DNA from: Candidatus Magasanikbacteria bacterium RIFOXYD12_FULL_33_17
Lineage (GTDB): Bacteria > Patescibacteriota > Patescibacteriia > Magasanikbacterales > UBA922
Length of the DNA stretch: 27,465 nucleotides
Direction of reading: 5' to 3'
Assembly (NCBI GenBank): GCA_001783255.1
Contig: MFRB01000115.1
Span: 1 to 27,465 of the forward strand
Part shown: positions 16,187-24,058 of the stretch, piece after piece
Layout of the letters: the number at the start of each line of letters is the position of its first letter
How positions within the stretch are numbered: position 1 is the first letter of the stretch
The notes under the pieces: generated by a model
The model's database searches: none
What the model was told of the DNA's origin: nothing
The model's input: only the letters and a program-made list of their open reading frames with translations
Program-made: the position numbers and the translations under genes

Positions 16187-17563
16187 ATGCTTGAAAAAAA
16201 AATTTTTGATAAAGCCTATATCGTTACTGTAGACATGGGTTATGGTCATCAAAGGGCCGTTCATCCTCTTCATGAAATTGCTCAATCTGTACCAGGTATG
16301 TCTATGGATGAATATGGTATTATCAATGCTAACAAATATGGTGGTATTACTAAGTCAGACCAATTCAAATGGGAAGGTGGTAGAAAAATTTATGAAAAAA
16401 TTTCGCGTCTAAAGCATTTGCCATTAGTCGGTAATTATATTTTTGGTTTAATGGACTATGTTCAGCGGATAGAACCTTTTTATCCTTATCGTGATTTGTC
16501 TCGCCCAACTCTGCAAGTAAAAGAAATTTATGGCATGATAAAAAAAGGTTGGGGCAAAGATTTGATAAACAAATTAAACAAATTAGAACATTTACCATAT
16601 ATTACTTCTTTTTTTACTACGGCTTTTTTTGCTGAAGAACATGATTATAAAGGTGATATTTATTGTATTTGTACAGATACAGATATTAGTCGTGCTTGGG
16701 CTCCTCTTGATCCTAAGAGAAGTCGTATAAATTATCTTGTGCCAAATAGACGTGTCAAAAAAAGACTAGAATCTTATGGTGTGCGTGAACATAAAATATT
16801 TATTACTGGTTTTCCTTTGCCAAAAGAAAATATTGGTGATAAAAACTTAGATATTTTGAAAAAAAATCTAGCTTCTCGTATTTTTAATCTTGATCCAGAA
16901 GGTCTTTACCGTAGTAAATACAAATATACTATGGAAAAGTTTTTTGGTAAGAAAATTTGTGATAGATGTAATGAATCTGATCATCCTTTGACTTTGACTT
17001 TTGCTGTCGGTGGTGCTGGAGCTCAGCGTGAACTTGGTGCTGAAATTGCTAGTAGTCTTAGAGAAGAAATTGTCAAAGGTAAAATTCGCTTGAACTTGGT
17101 AGCTGGTATAAAAAACGATGTTTTTCGTTATTATCAAGCTATTTTGGAAGATTTGAATTTGACTAGTCATATCAATAAAAATATTTTTTTGATATATTCT
17201 GCTCAATCAAAATTTGATTATTTCAAACAATTCAATGAAGTATTGCAGACTACTGATATTTTGTGGACTAAACCAAGTGAATTGTCATTTTATGCTGGTT
17301 TGGGATTACCTATTATTATTGCGCCTACTGTTGGTTCACAAGAAGATTTCAATAAAAAGTGGTTGACTTCTATTGGTGCTGGTGTTGTCCAAGAAGATCC
17401 AAAATTTACCAATGAATGGCTCAAGGACTGGTTGGCTTCTGGTTGGTTGGCAGATGCTGCTATGAACGGTTTTCTAAATGCTCCTCGCAATGGTGCTTAC
17501 CATGTGGAAGAAATAGTTTTGAAAGGTAAGAAAAGTGAGATAGAGGATATGCACCTTTTTTAA
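16187..17563 (+). CDS. GT-B glycosyltransferase-like protein (GT28/MGDG-synthase-like)
   Basis: A 458-residue cytosolic or membrane-associated protein. Its N-terminus, YIVTVDMGYGHQRAVHPL, matches the glycine/histidine loop of GT-B enzymes related to MurG and MGDG synthase (GxGHxxA). In the second half, LTFAVGGAGAQRELG is the beginning of the nucleotide-sugar-binding domain, and DILWTKPSELSFYAGLGLPIIIAPTVGSQE is the donor-site region with the Glu that usually contacts the sugar nucleotide. A CDRC motif near residue 262 may bind metal. ATG 16187 is chosen because the longer frame from 16130 runs through the promoter and terminator. Acceptor and donor cannot be read; a membrane glycolipid is a fair guess. 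Confidence 0.7.
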   Translation: MLEKKIFDKAYIVTVDMGYGHQRAVHPLHEIAQSVPGMSMDEYGIINANKYGGITKSDQFKWEGGRKIYEKISRLKHLPLVGNYIFGLMDYVQRIEPFYPYRDLSRPTLQVKEIYGMIKKGWGKDLINKLNKLEHLPYITSFFTTAFFAEEHDYKGDIYCICTDTDISRAWAPLDPKRSRINYLVPNRRVKKRLESYGVREHKIFITGFPLPKENIGDKNLDILKKNLASRIFNLDPEGLYRSKYKYTMEKFFGKKICDRCNESDHPLTLTFAVGGAGAQRELGAEIASSLREEIVKGKIRLNLVAGIKNDVFRYYQAILEDLNLTSHINKNIFLIYSAQSKFDYFKQFNEVLQTTDILWTKPSELSFYAGLGLPIIIAPTVGSQEDFNKKWLTSIGAGVVQEDPKFTNEWLKDWLASGWLADAAMNGFLNAPRNGAYHVEEIVLKGKKSEIEDMHLF

Positions 17564-17569
17564 TTTTGG

Positions 17570-17733
17570 AATTTAGGAATTTTAAATTTTAAATTAATAT
17601 TTATAAAAAAATCATCTAAAAGTATAAGTATGTTTATTTTAAAATTAAATAATTTAAAAATTGAAAATTGTTTCCACTCCGCCGATTGGGCGGACGGATA
17701 AATTAAAATTTAAAATTTCAAAATTCCTAAATT
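17570..17733. repeat. Long AT-rich inverted repeat filling the spacer before the EamA gene
   Basis: AATTTAGGAATTTT at 17570-17583 is matched inversely by 17720-17733, and the pairing continues after one extra base for 12 more (AAATTTTAAATT). The loop region contains a GC-rich 6-bp hairpin TCCGCC/GGCGGA at 17678-17694. The spacer has no other feature. Confidence 0.75.
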
Positions 17734-17740
17734 ATTTCTT

Positions 17741-18643
17741 ATGTTCTGGTTCCTCATTGCTCTCATTGGTTACATCAGTTTCGCTGTTGTCTTTATGTTG
17801 GACAAAGTGATAGTGAGTGACAAATTGGGCAAGCCGATTATCTATACTTTTTATTCCACTATTTACATGAGTGCTGCTTTGCTTGCTTTGCCTTTTGTAG
17901 GTTGGGGGCTTTTTCAAGGTATAGATTGGCTTTTTGCTATTATTTCTGGTCTTGCTTTTGGTTTTGGTCTTTGGACTTTGTTTTTGGCTTTAGAAAAAGA
18001 TGAAACTAGTCATATTTCACCTTTCAATGGAGCTTTTGTGACTATTTTTGTTTATTTTTTTTCCAGCTTTTTTTTGGGAGAAAATCTAACCCAGTTTAGT
18101 CAAGTTGGAGTGATCGTTTTGGTTTTTGCTGCTTTGCTTTTGTCTTTACAAAAGACCAAAAAGAGACAAAGTTTTAGTATCGGATTTTTGTGGGCAATTG
18201 TGTCTGGTTTATTTTTTGCCATTTCACACGTCTTGGCCAAGTATCTCTATGATATTTATCCTTTTTGGTCAACACTTGTTTGGACCAAAGCTTTTGTCGG
18301 CTTGGTAGGAATTTTGACTTTGTTTTCACCAACAGTTTACAAAAGTTTCAAAAAAACAAAAAACAAAGATGTAACCAAAAATAACACCGCATTTTTGATA
18401 ATTCTAGACAAAGTCTTGGCTATTATTGGTGTCATTTGTATTCAATATGCTATTGCTCTTGGTAGTGTGACTGTAGTCAATGCTATGATTGGTGTGCAAT
18501 ATGTGCTTATGTTTGTGCTTATTTTGTTTTTTACCAAATTTGCTCCTCAAAAGTTCAATGAATATTTTACCAAAAAAGAATTAGCTGTTGAGTTTATTGC
18601 TATTTGTTTAGTAGTTTTGGGTACAGCGTTTTTTGTATTTTGA
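17741..18643 (+). CDS. EamA/DMT-superfamily transporter
   Basis: A 300-residue membrane protein with about ten hydrophobic helices in two similar halves, the drug/metabolite transporter pattern. Helix 1 is FLIALIGYISFAVVFMLDKVIV. The second half restarts with SFSIGFLWAIVSGLFFAISHVLAKYLY, and the last helix ends LAVEFIAICLVVLGTAFFVF. The length is normal for EamA. The start ATG at 17741 follows directly on the long inverted repeat. The stop is TGA, evidence for the standard code. Substrate unknown. Confidence 0.88.
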   Translation: MFWFLIALIGYISFAVVFMLDKVIVSDKLGKPIIYTFYSTIYMSAALLALPFVGWGLFQGIDWLFAIISGLAFGFGLWTLFLALEKDETSHISPFNGAFVTIFVYFFSSFFLGENLTQFSQVGVIVLVFAALLLSLQKTKKRQSFSIGFLWAIVSGLFFAISHVLAKYLYDIYPFWSTLVWTKAFVGLVGILTLFSPTVYKSFKKTKNKDVTKNNTAFLIILDKVLAIIGVICIQYAIALGSVTVVNAMIGVQYVLMFVLILFFTKFAPQKFNEYFTKKELAVEFIAICLVVLGTAFFVF

Positions 18644-18651
18644 GTTTGAAT

Positions 18652-18745
18652 AGGAACACGGATTGAATGGATTTTTAATTAATACTTACAAAATATACGA
18701 ATCAAATCAGTTTTTATTCGTTTAATTCGTTAGATCTGTGTTCCT
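18652..18745. repeat. Imperfect inverted repeat with word CACGGATT
   Basis: AGGAACACGGAT (18652-18663) pairs with ATCTGTGTTCCT (18734-18745), 12 bp with one G-T. Inside are reiterated words (gaatggattt, gaatcaaatcag, attcgtttaattcgtta). It fills the spacer between the EamA and glycosidase genes. Confidence 0.7.
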
Positions 18746-18781
18746 GTTTGATCATTGTTAAAAATAATTTATAAGTTATTT

Positions 18782-19777
18782 ATGAAATTTGTAAAATTTT
18801 TATTTATGTTTATCATCTTGGTAATTATTATTTTTTACGCTTTTTTATGGTTGTCTAGTATCAAAAAATATCCTGTAGATTATGGTATATCTTTTAGTGA
18901 AGAGCATGCTGCTTTTCTTGGTTTAGAATGGAAGGAAACTTACAAAAAAATGTTGGCAGAACTTAAACCAAAATATATTAGAATTGCTGCTGCTTGGAAT
19001 TATGTAGAAAAAGACAATAATAATTTTGATTTTAGCAAAGTAGATTTTATGATGGATGAAGCCAACAAAGCTGGGGCAAAAGTGACTTTGGTAATTGGTC
19101 AAAAAGCTCCACGCTGGCCAGAATGTTATGTTCCAGATTGGGCTAGTAAGCTGGGGGACAAAGAGTTTTCAGAAAGTCTAAATAATTATATTGAGACAAC
19201 TGTAAAAAGATACAAAGACAATCCAGCTCTTGAATATTGGCAAGTAGAAAACGAACCTTTTATAGCTTTTCATTTTGGAGAATGCGCCAATTTTCATGCA
19301 AATTTAGTTGATGATGAAGTGAAGCTGGTAAACTATTTGGATCAACCACATTGGACAATCATTACTGACAGTGGTGAACTTAGCTTTTGGAAAAAAGCAG
19401 GTAAACTAGGTGATTTGTTTGGGACTACTATTTATCGCATAGTACGTACACCAAAGGGTCTTGTTTGGAGCTATGATTGGCTACCAGCGTCTTTTTATCG
19501 TTACAAGGCAAAATTGATGGGTATACATCTTGAAAGAATGTATGTCTCAGAGTTACAAGCAGAGCCTTGGTTTACAGGTGAAGGCCCTCACAAAACACCG
19601 TTAGAGGCACAATATAAAACTATGAATTTGAAAAGATTAGAAAAACATACAGATTTTGTTGAAAAAATTGGTGTCAGTCGCGCTTATCTTTGGGGAGTAG
19701 AGTGGTGGTATTGGATGGCAGAGAAACATGGAGATAATAGTTATGTGGAGTATGTGAAAGAGTTGATGAAGAAATAG
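18782..19777 (+). CDS. Membrane-anchored clan GH-A glycoside hydrolase
   Basis: A 331-residue protein with one N-terminal transmembrane helix (about residues 5-25) and an external TIM-barrel glycosidase domain. The acid/base is E158 in QVENEPF, the N-E-P motif at the end of strand 4 in clan GH-A. The nucleophile is probably E257 in YVSELQAEPW. Early strands KYIRIAAAWNYVE and KVTLVIGQKAPRWPE fit the fold, and LWGVEWWYW is a late aromatic strand lining the site. The exact GH family cannot be fixed by eye (GH5 or GH39-like). ATG 18782 is preferred over TTG 18755, which lies close to the repeat. It may trim surface polysaccharide, perhaps linked with the glycosyltransferase upstream. Confidence 0.82.
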   Translation: MKFVKFLFMFIILVIIIFYAFLWLSSIKKYPVDYGISFSEEHAAFLGLEWKETYKKMLAELKPKYIRIAAAWNYVEKDNNNFDFSKVDFMMDEANKAGAKVTLVIGQKAPRWPECYVPDWASKLGDKEFSESLNNYIETTVKRYKDNPALEYWQVENEPFIAFHFGECANFHANLVDDEVKLVNYLDQPHWTIITDSGELSFWKKAGKLGDLFGTTIYRIVRTPKGLVWSYDWLPASFYRYKAKLMGIHLERMYVSELQAEPWFTGEGPHKTPLEAQYKTMNLKRLEKHTDFVEKIGVSRAYLWGVEWWYWMAEKHGDNSYVEYVKELMKK

Positions 19778-19786
19778 TACGAGGCA

Positions 19787-19860
19787 CGTAACGCGTATCA
19801 CGTAACATATAACCTGTATCATGTAGCAAATTTGTTACGCGTTACGGGGTATGTGTTACG
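19787..19860. repeat. Palindromic cluster of the word ACGTAAC
   Basis: CGTAACGCGTA (19787-19797) is matched inversely by TACGCGTTACG (19835-19845), with further copies of cgtaac/gttacg on both sides up to 19860. It fills the spacer behind the glycosidase gene. Confidence 0.65.
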
Positions 19861-19924
19861 AAAAACTTGTTAGTAAAAAGATTTTTGATTTTACATTATA
19901 CTAAGTTAGTAAAATAATATTGTT

Positions 19925-21121
19925 ATGTTTTTATTTTTCAATAGAGAACGAAAAGAAGAAAAAAAGATTATTCAGCACAATGGTATTTTCAAAAAAGAAA
20001 TTACTCTTTTTCAAGCCGTTGCTTTGATTACTACTTCGACTATAGGTGCGGGAATTTTTAGTTTGCCTTACGCTATTTCGAAATCTGGATTATTCGTGGG
20101 AATAATCTACTTAGTTTTGTTGGGTATTTTGGTCATGGGTCTCAATCTGATGCTTGGGCAAGTCGCGGACGAAACAGGGGAAAATATGCAGTTGGTAGGT
20201 CTTGCCAAAAAATATTTGGGTAAGCCGGGTGAATATTTGATGACCCTATTATTTTATCTCATGTCTTTTGGTGTACTCGTGATTTATTTGATTGGAGAAG
20301 GGGAGGCACTGTCAGCTCTTTTTGGTGGAACCAAATTTATGTGGTCCATGATTTTTGTGGCGATTGTCTCTCTTTTATTGTTTGTAGGAATTCGAGTTGT
20401 AAAAATTATAGACTTTGTTTTGAGTATTTCTATTTTATTTATTATTTTAATAATAATTTGGATCAGTGCTCCACATGTAGATTATCAAAATTATGTTTAT
20501 ACTGATTTGAAAAATGTCTTTTTTCCTTTTGGTGTCATACTTTTTGCTTATTCTAGTATTACCGCAATTCCCGAAGCTCATAGCTTACTAAAAAACAAAA
20601 GCAAAGATTTGAAAAAATCCATTGTTATTTCTAGTTTTATTGTTATCGTTGCTTATATTTTGTTTGTAGTCGGTGTGCTTGGCGTGACTGGGGTCAATAC
20701 TTCGGAGCTCGCGACTATTGCTTTGGGTCAGAAAGTCGGACCAATGATATATCTATTTGGTAATCTGTTTGCTATTTTGGCTATGGGTACAGGATTTTTG
20801 ATGACAGGGCTTGCTCTCAAAGATTCTTTGGTGTGGGATTACAAAATTTCTAATATAAAATCTTTTTTGATTACAGTTGTTATACCTTTGATTATATTTT
20901 CTCTTGGGGTGAGACAATTCATCGCTGTGATTGATATTGTTGGTGGTGTCGTCGTAAGTAGTCAAATGCTTTTGGCTTTACTTATCTATTGGCGAGCCAA
21001 GACTATGGGTCATTTGAAAAATGGTAAGTATCAGCTTCATCATATACTTTTGACGATGATTCCTTTGTTTCTGATTTTGCTCATTGGTACTATTTATAGT
21101 GTGGTGAAGTTGTTTCTATAA
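19925..21121 (+). CDS. Amino acid permease (HAAAP/AA-trans type)
   Basis: A 398-residue membrane protein with about eleven helices. Helix 1, ALITTSTIGAGIFSLPYAIS, carries the G-A-G-I-F-x-L-P unwound motif that binds the amino group in APC-fold transporters. The second conserved stretch, FFPFGVILFAYSSITAIPEAHSLL, corresponds to helix 6. It is most like tryptophan/tyrosine permeases and the eukaryotic SLC38 group; the substrate is probably an amino acid. The last 50 codons are repeated at 22328-22485 with almost only synonymous changes. It ends in a strong hairpin terminator. Confidence 0.88.
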   Translation: MFLFFNRERKEEKKIIQHNGIFKKEITLFQAVALITTSTIGAGIFSLPYAISKSGLFVGIIYLVLLGILVMGLNLMLGQVADETGENMQLVGLAKKYLGKPGEYLMTLLFYLMSFGVLVIYLIGEGEALSALFGGTKFMWSMIFVAIVSLLLFVGIRVVKIIDFVLSISILFIILIIIWISAPHVDYQNYVYTDLKNVFFPFGVILFAYSSITAIPEAHSLLKNKSKDLKKSIVISSFIVIVAYILFVVGVLGVTGVNTSELATIALGQKVGPMIYLFGNLFAILAMGTGFLMTGLALKDSLVWDYKISNIKSFLITVVIPLIIFSLGVRQFIAVIDIVGGVVVSSQMLLALLIYWRAKTMGHLKNGKYQLHHILLTMIPLFLILLIGTIYSVVKLFL

Positions 21122-21144
21122 TATTGGCGCTATTAAAACATGAA

Positions 21145-21177
21145 AAAAATAATCTCGGTGGAGATTATTTTTGTTTT
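21145..21177. terminator. Bidirectional terminator between permease and Fic genes
   Basis: AAAAATAATCTC (21145-21156) pairs perfectly with GAGATTATTTTT (21161-21172) around GGTG. It has an A run on the left and Ts on the right, so it can serve the convergent permease (+) and Fic (-) genes. Confidence 0.85.
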
Positions 21178-21185
21178 TCCGTTAA

Positions 21186-22241
21186 TCAATTGGCTATATA
21201 GGCTGTAGTTTTTCCTTTTCCTGTAGCTTTAATCATTTTTATTTTCTTTAATTTTTGTAATTGTAATTGTGCAGATCGGCGTGGACAAGATAAAATATCC
21301 TCAACATCTTTTACAGCGATTCTACCAACTTGGTCTAAGAAGTCAATAATTTTTAGTTGCTCTGGAGTAAGATAAATTTGTGATTTTATTTTTCCGTCAA
21401 CATTACGAGTAGATAATGGTAAAACTTTGTTTTTTACCTCGTCGATTTCTTTTTTGAATCCTTTTACAAAGTATTCCAACCAAGAAGTAATGTCTTTGCG
21501 TCGCTCATCATAAGTTTTGCCTAAATTAATGGCTTTGTAATATGACGGTCTGTCAGTATTATAAAAATCTTCTAATGCAAACAATCGACGAAAATCATAT
21601 CCGCGCTGGTAAAGTATTAAGGTGGCTAAGGCACGAGCTGTACGTCCGTTTCCATCGTTAAAGGGATGGATTGCAGCAATTTCCATGTGTGCAATGGCGG
21701 CTACAAGCACAGGGCTTATTTCTTGTTTTTCGCTTTCTTTAAGCCAGGCGATAAATTTAGTCATAAGTTGGGGTACACGCTTGGCTTCAGGCCCAGTGTA
21801 TAAGGTTTCTTGTGGTATACCTAAGCGTCGACGGACGATATAAATCGGGCCTGGTCGGTAATGTCCGCAATATTGTGGATCTAAAGTTTTGGCTGTTACT
21901 AATTTATGTATTTTTAAAATAACTTTTTCAGTTATTGGTTGTTTTTCGGTTACGGTTTTTTCAATAAATTTTAAAGCATCGAGATAATTTTTTACTTCAT
22001 AAATATCCCTATCGGGTGCATCGACTTTTTTCTTGGCGTATAATGCTTCTACCTGCCCCATATTTAATTGATTTCCCTCAATCTCGGTGGAGTGGTGGGT
22101 CATGCGGATAATGGCTTGTCGGCGTAATTTTATTTCTTGTTGTGGTAGAATTTTGGCTCGATCAATAATGCCTTTGGCTTCCGCAATTGCGGTGAGGTCG
22201 CCCAGAATTTTATTGGTATGTTTGTATTTAGGGTTAAACAT
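21186..22241 (-). CDS. Fic-family adenylyltransferase, class II, with C-terminal winged helix
   Basis: A 351-residue Fic/DOC protein expected to transfer AMP (or another phosphate group) from a nucleotide to a target hydroxyl. The active-site loop HPFNDGNGR at residues 192-200 is canonical, with catalytic H192. The inhibitory motif S51-TEI-E55-G56 precedes the core, so this is a class II Fic that blocks its own ATP site. An N-terminal Fic_N-like helical region lies before it, and the last 60 residues (TPEQLKIIDFL onward) look like a winged helix, perhaps for DNA or protein binding. It is convergent with the permease gene and lies between two copies of that gene's 3' end, a sign of insertion. 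No antitoxin gene is adjacent, in line with a self-inhibited Fic. Confidence 0.92.
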   Translation of the reverse strand: MFNPKYKHTNKILGDLTAIAEAKGIIDRAKILPQQEIKLRRQAIIRMTHHSTEIEGNQLNMGQVEALYAKKKVDAPDRDIYEVKNYLDALKFIEKTVTEKQPITEKVILKIHKLVTAKTLDPQYCGHYRPGPIYIVRRRLGIPQETLYTGPEAKRVPQLMTKFIAWLKESEKQEISPVLVAAIAHMEIAAIHPFNDGNGRTARALATLILYQRGYDFRRLFALEDFYNTDRPSYYKAINLGKTYDERRKDITSWLEYFVKGFKKEIDEVKNKVLPLSTRNVDGKIKSQIYLTPEQLKIIDFLDQVGRIAVKDVEDILSCPRRSAQLQLQKLKKIKMIKATGKGKTTAYIAN

Positions 22242-22296
22242 ATTGTGTGATTATGATTATATATTACACGAGTATCATATCATAAAATAGCGGTTC

Positions 22297-22326
22297 GCGC
22301 AAGATACGCGCAAGATACGCGCAAAG
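22297..22326. repeat. Tandem 11-base repeat at insertion junction
   Basis: gcgcaagatac occurs twice in direct contact (22297-22307, 22308-22318), followed by a partial third copy. It ends two bases before the displaced permease 3' fragment begins. Confidence 0.75.
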
Positions 22327-22327
22327 A

Positions 22328-22485
22328 AAATGCTTTTGGCTTTACTTATCTACTGGCGAGCTAAGACTATGGGTCATTTGAAAAATGGTAAGTACCAGCT
22401 TCATCATATACTTTTGACGATGATTCCTTTGTTTCTGATTTTGCTGATTGGTACTATTTATAGTGTGGTGAAGTTGTTTTTTTGA
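22328..22485 (+). pseudogene. Duplicated 3' end of the amino acid permease gene
   Basis: A 158-base segment matching 20964-21121. It keeps the reading frame from an internal ATG (22330) through the stop at 22483-22485, 51 codons. Differences are four synonymous third-position changes (Tyr, Ala, Tyr, Leu), a last codon Leu to Phe, and TAA to TGA. There is no promoter or start signal of its own; it is a displaced tail, not a gene. The pattern of changes shows that the two copies diverged while both were still under selection as full-length permeases, so this is the remnant of recombination with a related genome. Confidence 0.88.
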
Positions 22486-22585
22486 CACTGATTCCTCCCA
22501 AGGCGGATAAATTAGACTGATTTTATAGGATTACACTGATTATATACATTTCACCCTACGGGTGATCAGCTTGGGGCTAAAAAAC

Positions 22586-22622
22586 AAAAAAACAATTCCG
22601 ATTGAGGGGATTGTTTTTTTAG
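22586..22622 (+). terminator. Intrinsic terminator behind the permease fragment
   Basis: A 14-bp stem (22586-22599 with 22607-22620, core aacaattcc/gggattgtt, one G-T), 7-base loop. It probably belonged to the permease gene before the Fic segment was inserted. A 6-bp hairpin, TCACCC/GGGTGA, lies just upstream (about 22551-22565). Confidence 0.75.
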
Positions 22623-22634
22623 TTTTTTGAAAAA

Positions 22635-22852
22635 TTATTTTCCAGCATTTGCCTGCAACAATTTTGCAAGCTTTATTAATTTTGCTAGATGTTCATTTTG
22701 GACATTATCAATTATTAAATGGTGAGGGGAAAAATACAATCCATTTCAATATCAATAGTTCCTTTTGCTGGTAATACAAAGATTTAACCTGATTTTGAAT
22801 CTTTTGGCAGAATTAACATAGTACCTTCTTCTTCACATCTTTTTATTATTTC
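22635..22852 (-). pseudogene. Decayed coding sequence behind the rhuM-like gene
   Basis: Reading the minus strand down from 22852, one frame gives EIIKRCEEEGTMLILPKDSK, a TAA stop, and then IFVLPAKGTIDIEMDCIFP in the same frame. After a one-base shift at a CCCC run it continues PHHLIIDNVQNEHLAKLI and ends LLQANAGK with a stop at 22635. These stretches look like one protein of about 70 residues interrupted by one stop and one frameshift. I do not recognise the family. It directly overlaps the end of the rhuM-like gene by 7 bases. Confidence 0.5.
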
Positions 22853-23916
22853 TTAGGTTTATTATGTTTAATTTTTTTCTTTACGTTTTTTTCGAGTTGT
22901 ACAAAACGATCAAAATCACTTGCAAATAATCGATCTTGTACGATGCGATACTTTTCAAATTCAGATTCGGCAAATTCTTTTGCAAGTTCGCGGGTGACTT
23001 TTCCTGCATCGGAAAGTACCTCTCGATCGGTCATCTGGATAAATCGATCAAGTCTTTCTGCCCAATCTGTCATGGTCATGGGGATGTGACGTGTTGCCAT
23101 ATCTTCTGCAAGATCCAAGTATGCAGAAACCATGCGTTCAAGAGAAAAAAGTTCTGTCTCTGTGAGATAATTTTTTGCCACGGAAACATCAAATTTTTGA
23201 ATCTTCCCATCTGGAGCATCTGTCCAACTCGTAAGTCCCATATTGTCCTTTTCAGCGTTTGCTCGTGATACTATGACTTCAGCAGCTGTTTGTCCATGAA
23301 TAGCCCAATGTAGTTTATTTTGCACCATGGCAAAGAATTGTTTTGTCGTTTCGGCTTTCTGATCATAATCAATCGCCGTAGTATAAATGTCGGTTATTTT
23401 TTGATAAAATTTTCTCTCTGATAACCTAATTTCTCTTATACGGGAGAGTAATTCTTCAAAAAATTGTTCGGTAAGTATTGTCCCTCCATGTTTCAAGCGT
23501 TCATCATCCATGACAAATCCCTTGATAGTAAATTCTTTGATAATTTCTCCTGCCCATTTGCGAAACTGCACAGCCCGTTCATTATTTACCTTAAAACCTA
23601 TAGCAGTAATCGCATGCAGGTTATAGTGTTGGACGTTGTAATTTTTGCCATCTGAAGCAGTTATCCGGAATTTCCGGATAACTGAATCTTTATCTAATTC
23701 ATTATCTTGAAATATATTCAGGAGATGTTCATTTATTGTTCTAACATCTACTCCGTAGAGTGTAGCTATCAATTTTTGTGTGAGCCACAAGTTTTCATCT
23801 TCATATCGCAGTTCGACCGCAGTTTCTTGTCCGCCAATAGCCGATACATAGGAAAGATACTCTGCTGTTGATGAGCGAATGGTAATATTTTTTGTTTTTT
23901 TATTGGGTTTTGTCAT
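22846..23916 (-). CDS. RhuM-family protein
   Basis: A 356-residue cytosolic protein of the virulence RhuM family (named after a Salmonella pathogenicity-island gene); the biochemical role is unknown. Residues 35-75 (ENLWLTQKLIATLYGVDVRTINEHL) form a helix-turn-helix-like region, followed by the strongly conserved block YNVQHYNLHAITAIGFKVNNERAVQFRKWA, which I recall as the family signature. The C-terminal half is helical and contains a Fic/DOC-like neighbour motif only weakly. The gene stands alone on minus, with an operator-like dyad upstream and decayed coding sequence downstream. RhuM genes are usually carried in mobile or defence regions, which fits the surroundings. Confidence 0.88.
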   Translation of the reverse strand: MTKPNKKTKNITIRSSTAEYLSYVSAIGGQETAVELRYEDENLWLTQKLIATLYGVDVRTINEHLLNIFQDNELDKDSVIRKFRITASDGKNYNVQHYNLHAITAIGFKVNNERAVQFRKWAGEIIKEFTIKGFVMDDERLKHGGTILTEQFFEELLSRIREIRLSERKFYQKITDIYTTAIDYDQKAETTKQFFAMVQNKLHWAIHGQTAAEVIVSRANAEKDNMGLTSWTDAPDGKIQKFDVSVAKNYLTETELFSLERMVSAYLDLAEDMATRHIPMTMTDWAERLDRFIQMTDREVLSDAGKVTRELAKEFAESEFEKYRIVQDRLFASDFDRFVQLEKNVKKKIKHNKPKK

Positions 23917-23924
23917 ATTTCTGG

Positions 23925-23996
23925 TTTGTTTATATTGGTCATAGTAATGTAAACATTTTATACGATTTTGTTTATATTGTGAAGTGTGATATAAAC
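23925..23996 (-). promoter_or_regulatory. Operator-like repeats upstream of the rhuM-like gene
   Basis: TTTGTTTATATT occurs at 23925-23936 and again at 23967-23978, 42 bases apart (about four helical turns). The second copy forms a perfect dyad GTTTATAT-N11-ATATAAAC (23970-23977 with 23989-23996). Between them, on the minus strand, lies a TATAAAAT -10-like box. This would suit a repressor, possibly the HTH-containing RhuM protein itself. Confidence 0.4.
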
Positions 23997-24058
23997 TAAA
24001 TGTATTTCAATTTTTATATTATTTTTCATAAACTATAAAACAAGCTCTTTCCTATAAT

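Noticed and set aside
21151..22092. The 13-base word aatctcggtggag occurs both in the terminator at 21151-21163 and inside the Fic gene at 22080-22092
   Set aside because: In the Fic gene it encodes the conserved S/T-x-x-x-E inhibitory motif and is explained by protein function; no further similarity surrounds it, so chance is the simplest reading.
22233..22239. GTTAAAC within the first Fic codons, which would complement the outer box of attC site A
   Set aside because: It is part of the coding sequence (Phe-Asn), has no stem or second box near it, and lies 3.3 kb and several genes away.
21122..22327. Fic segment as a classical transposon
   Set aside because: No transposase, no terminal inverted repeats, and the 158-base flanking duplication is diverged and far too long for a target-site duplication.
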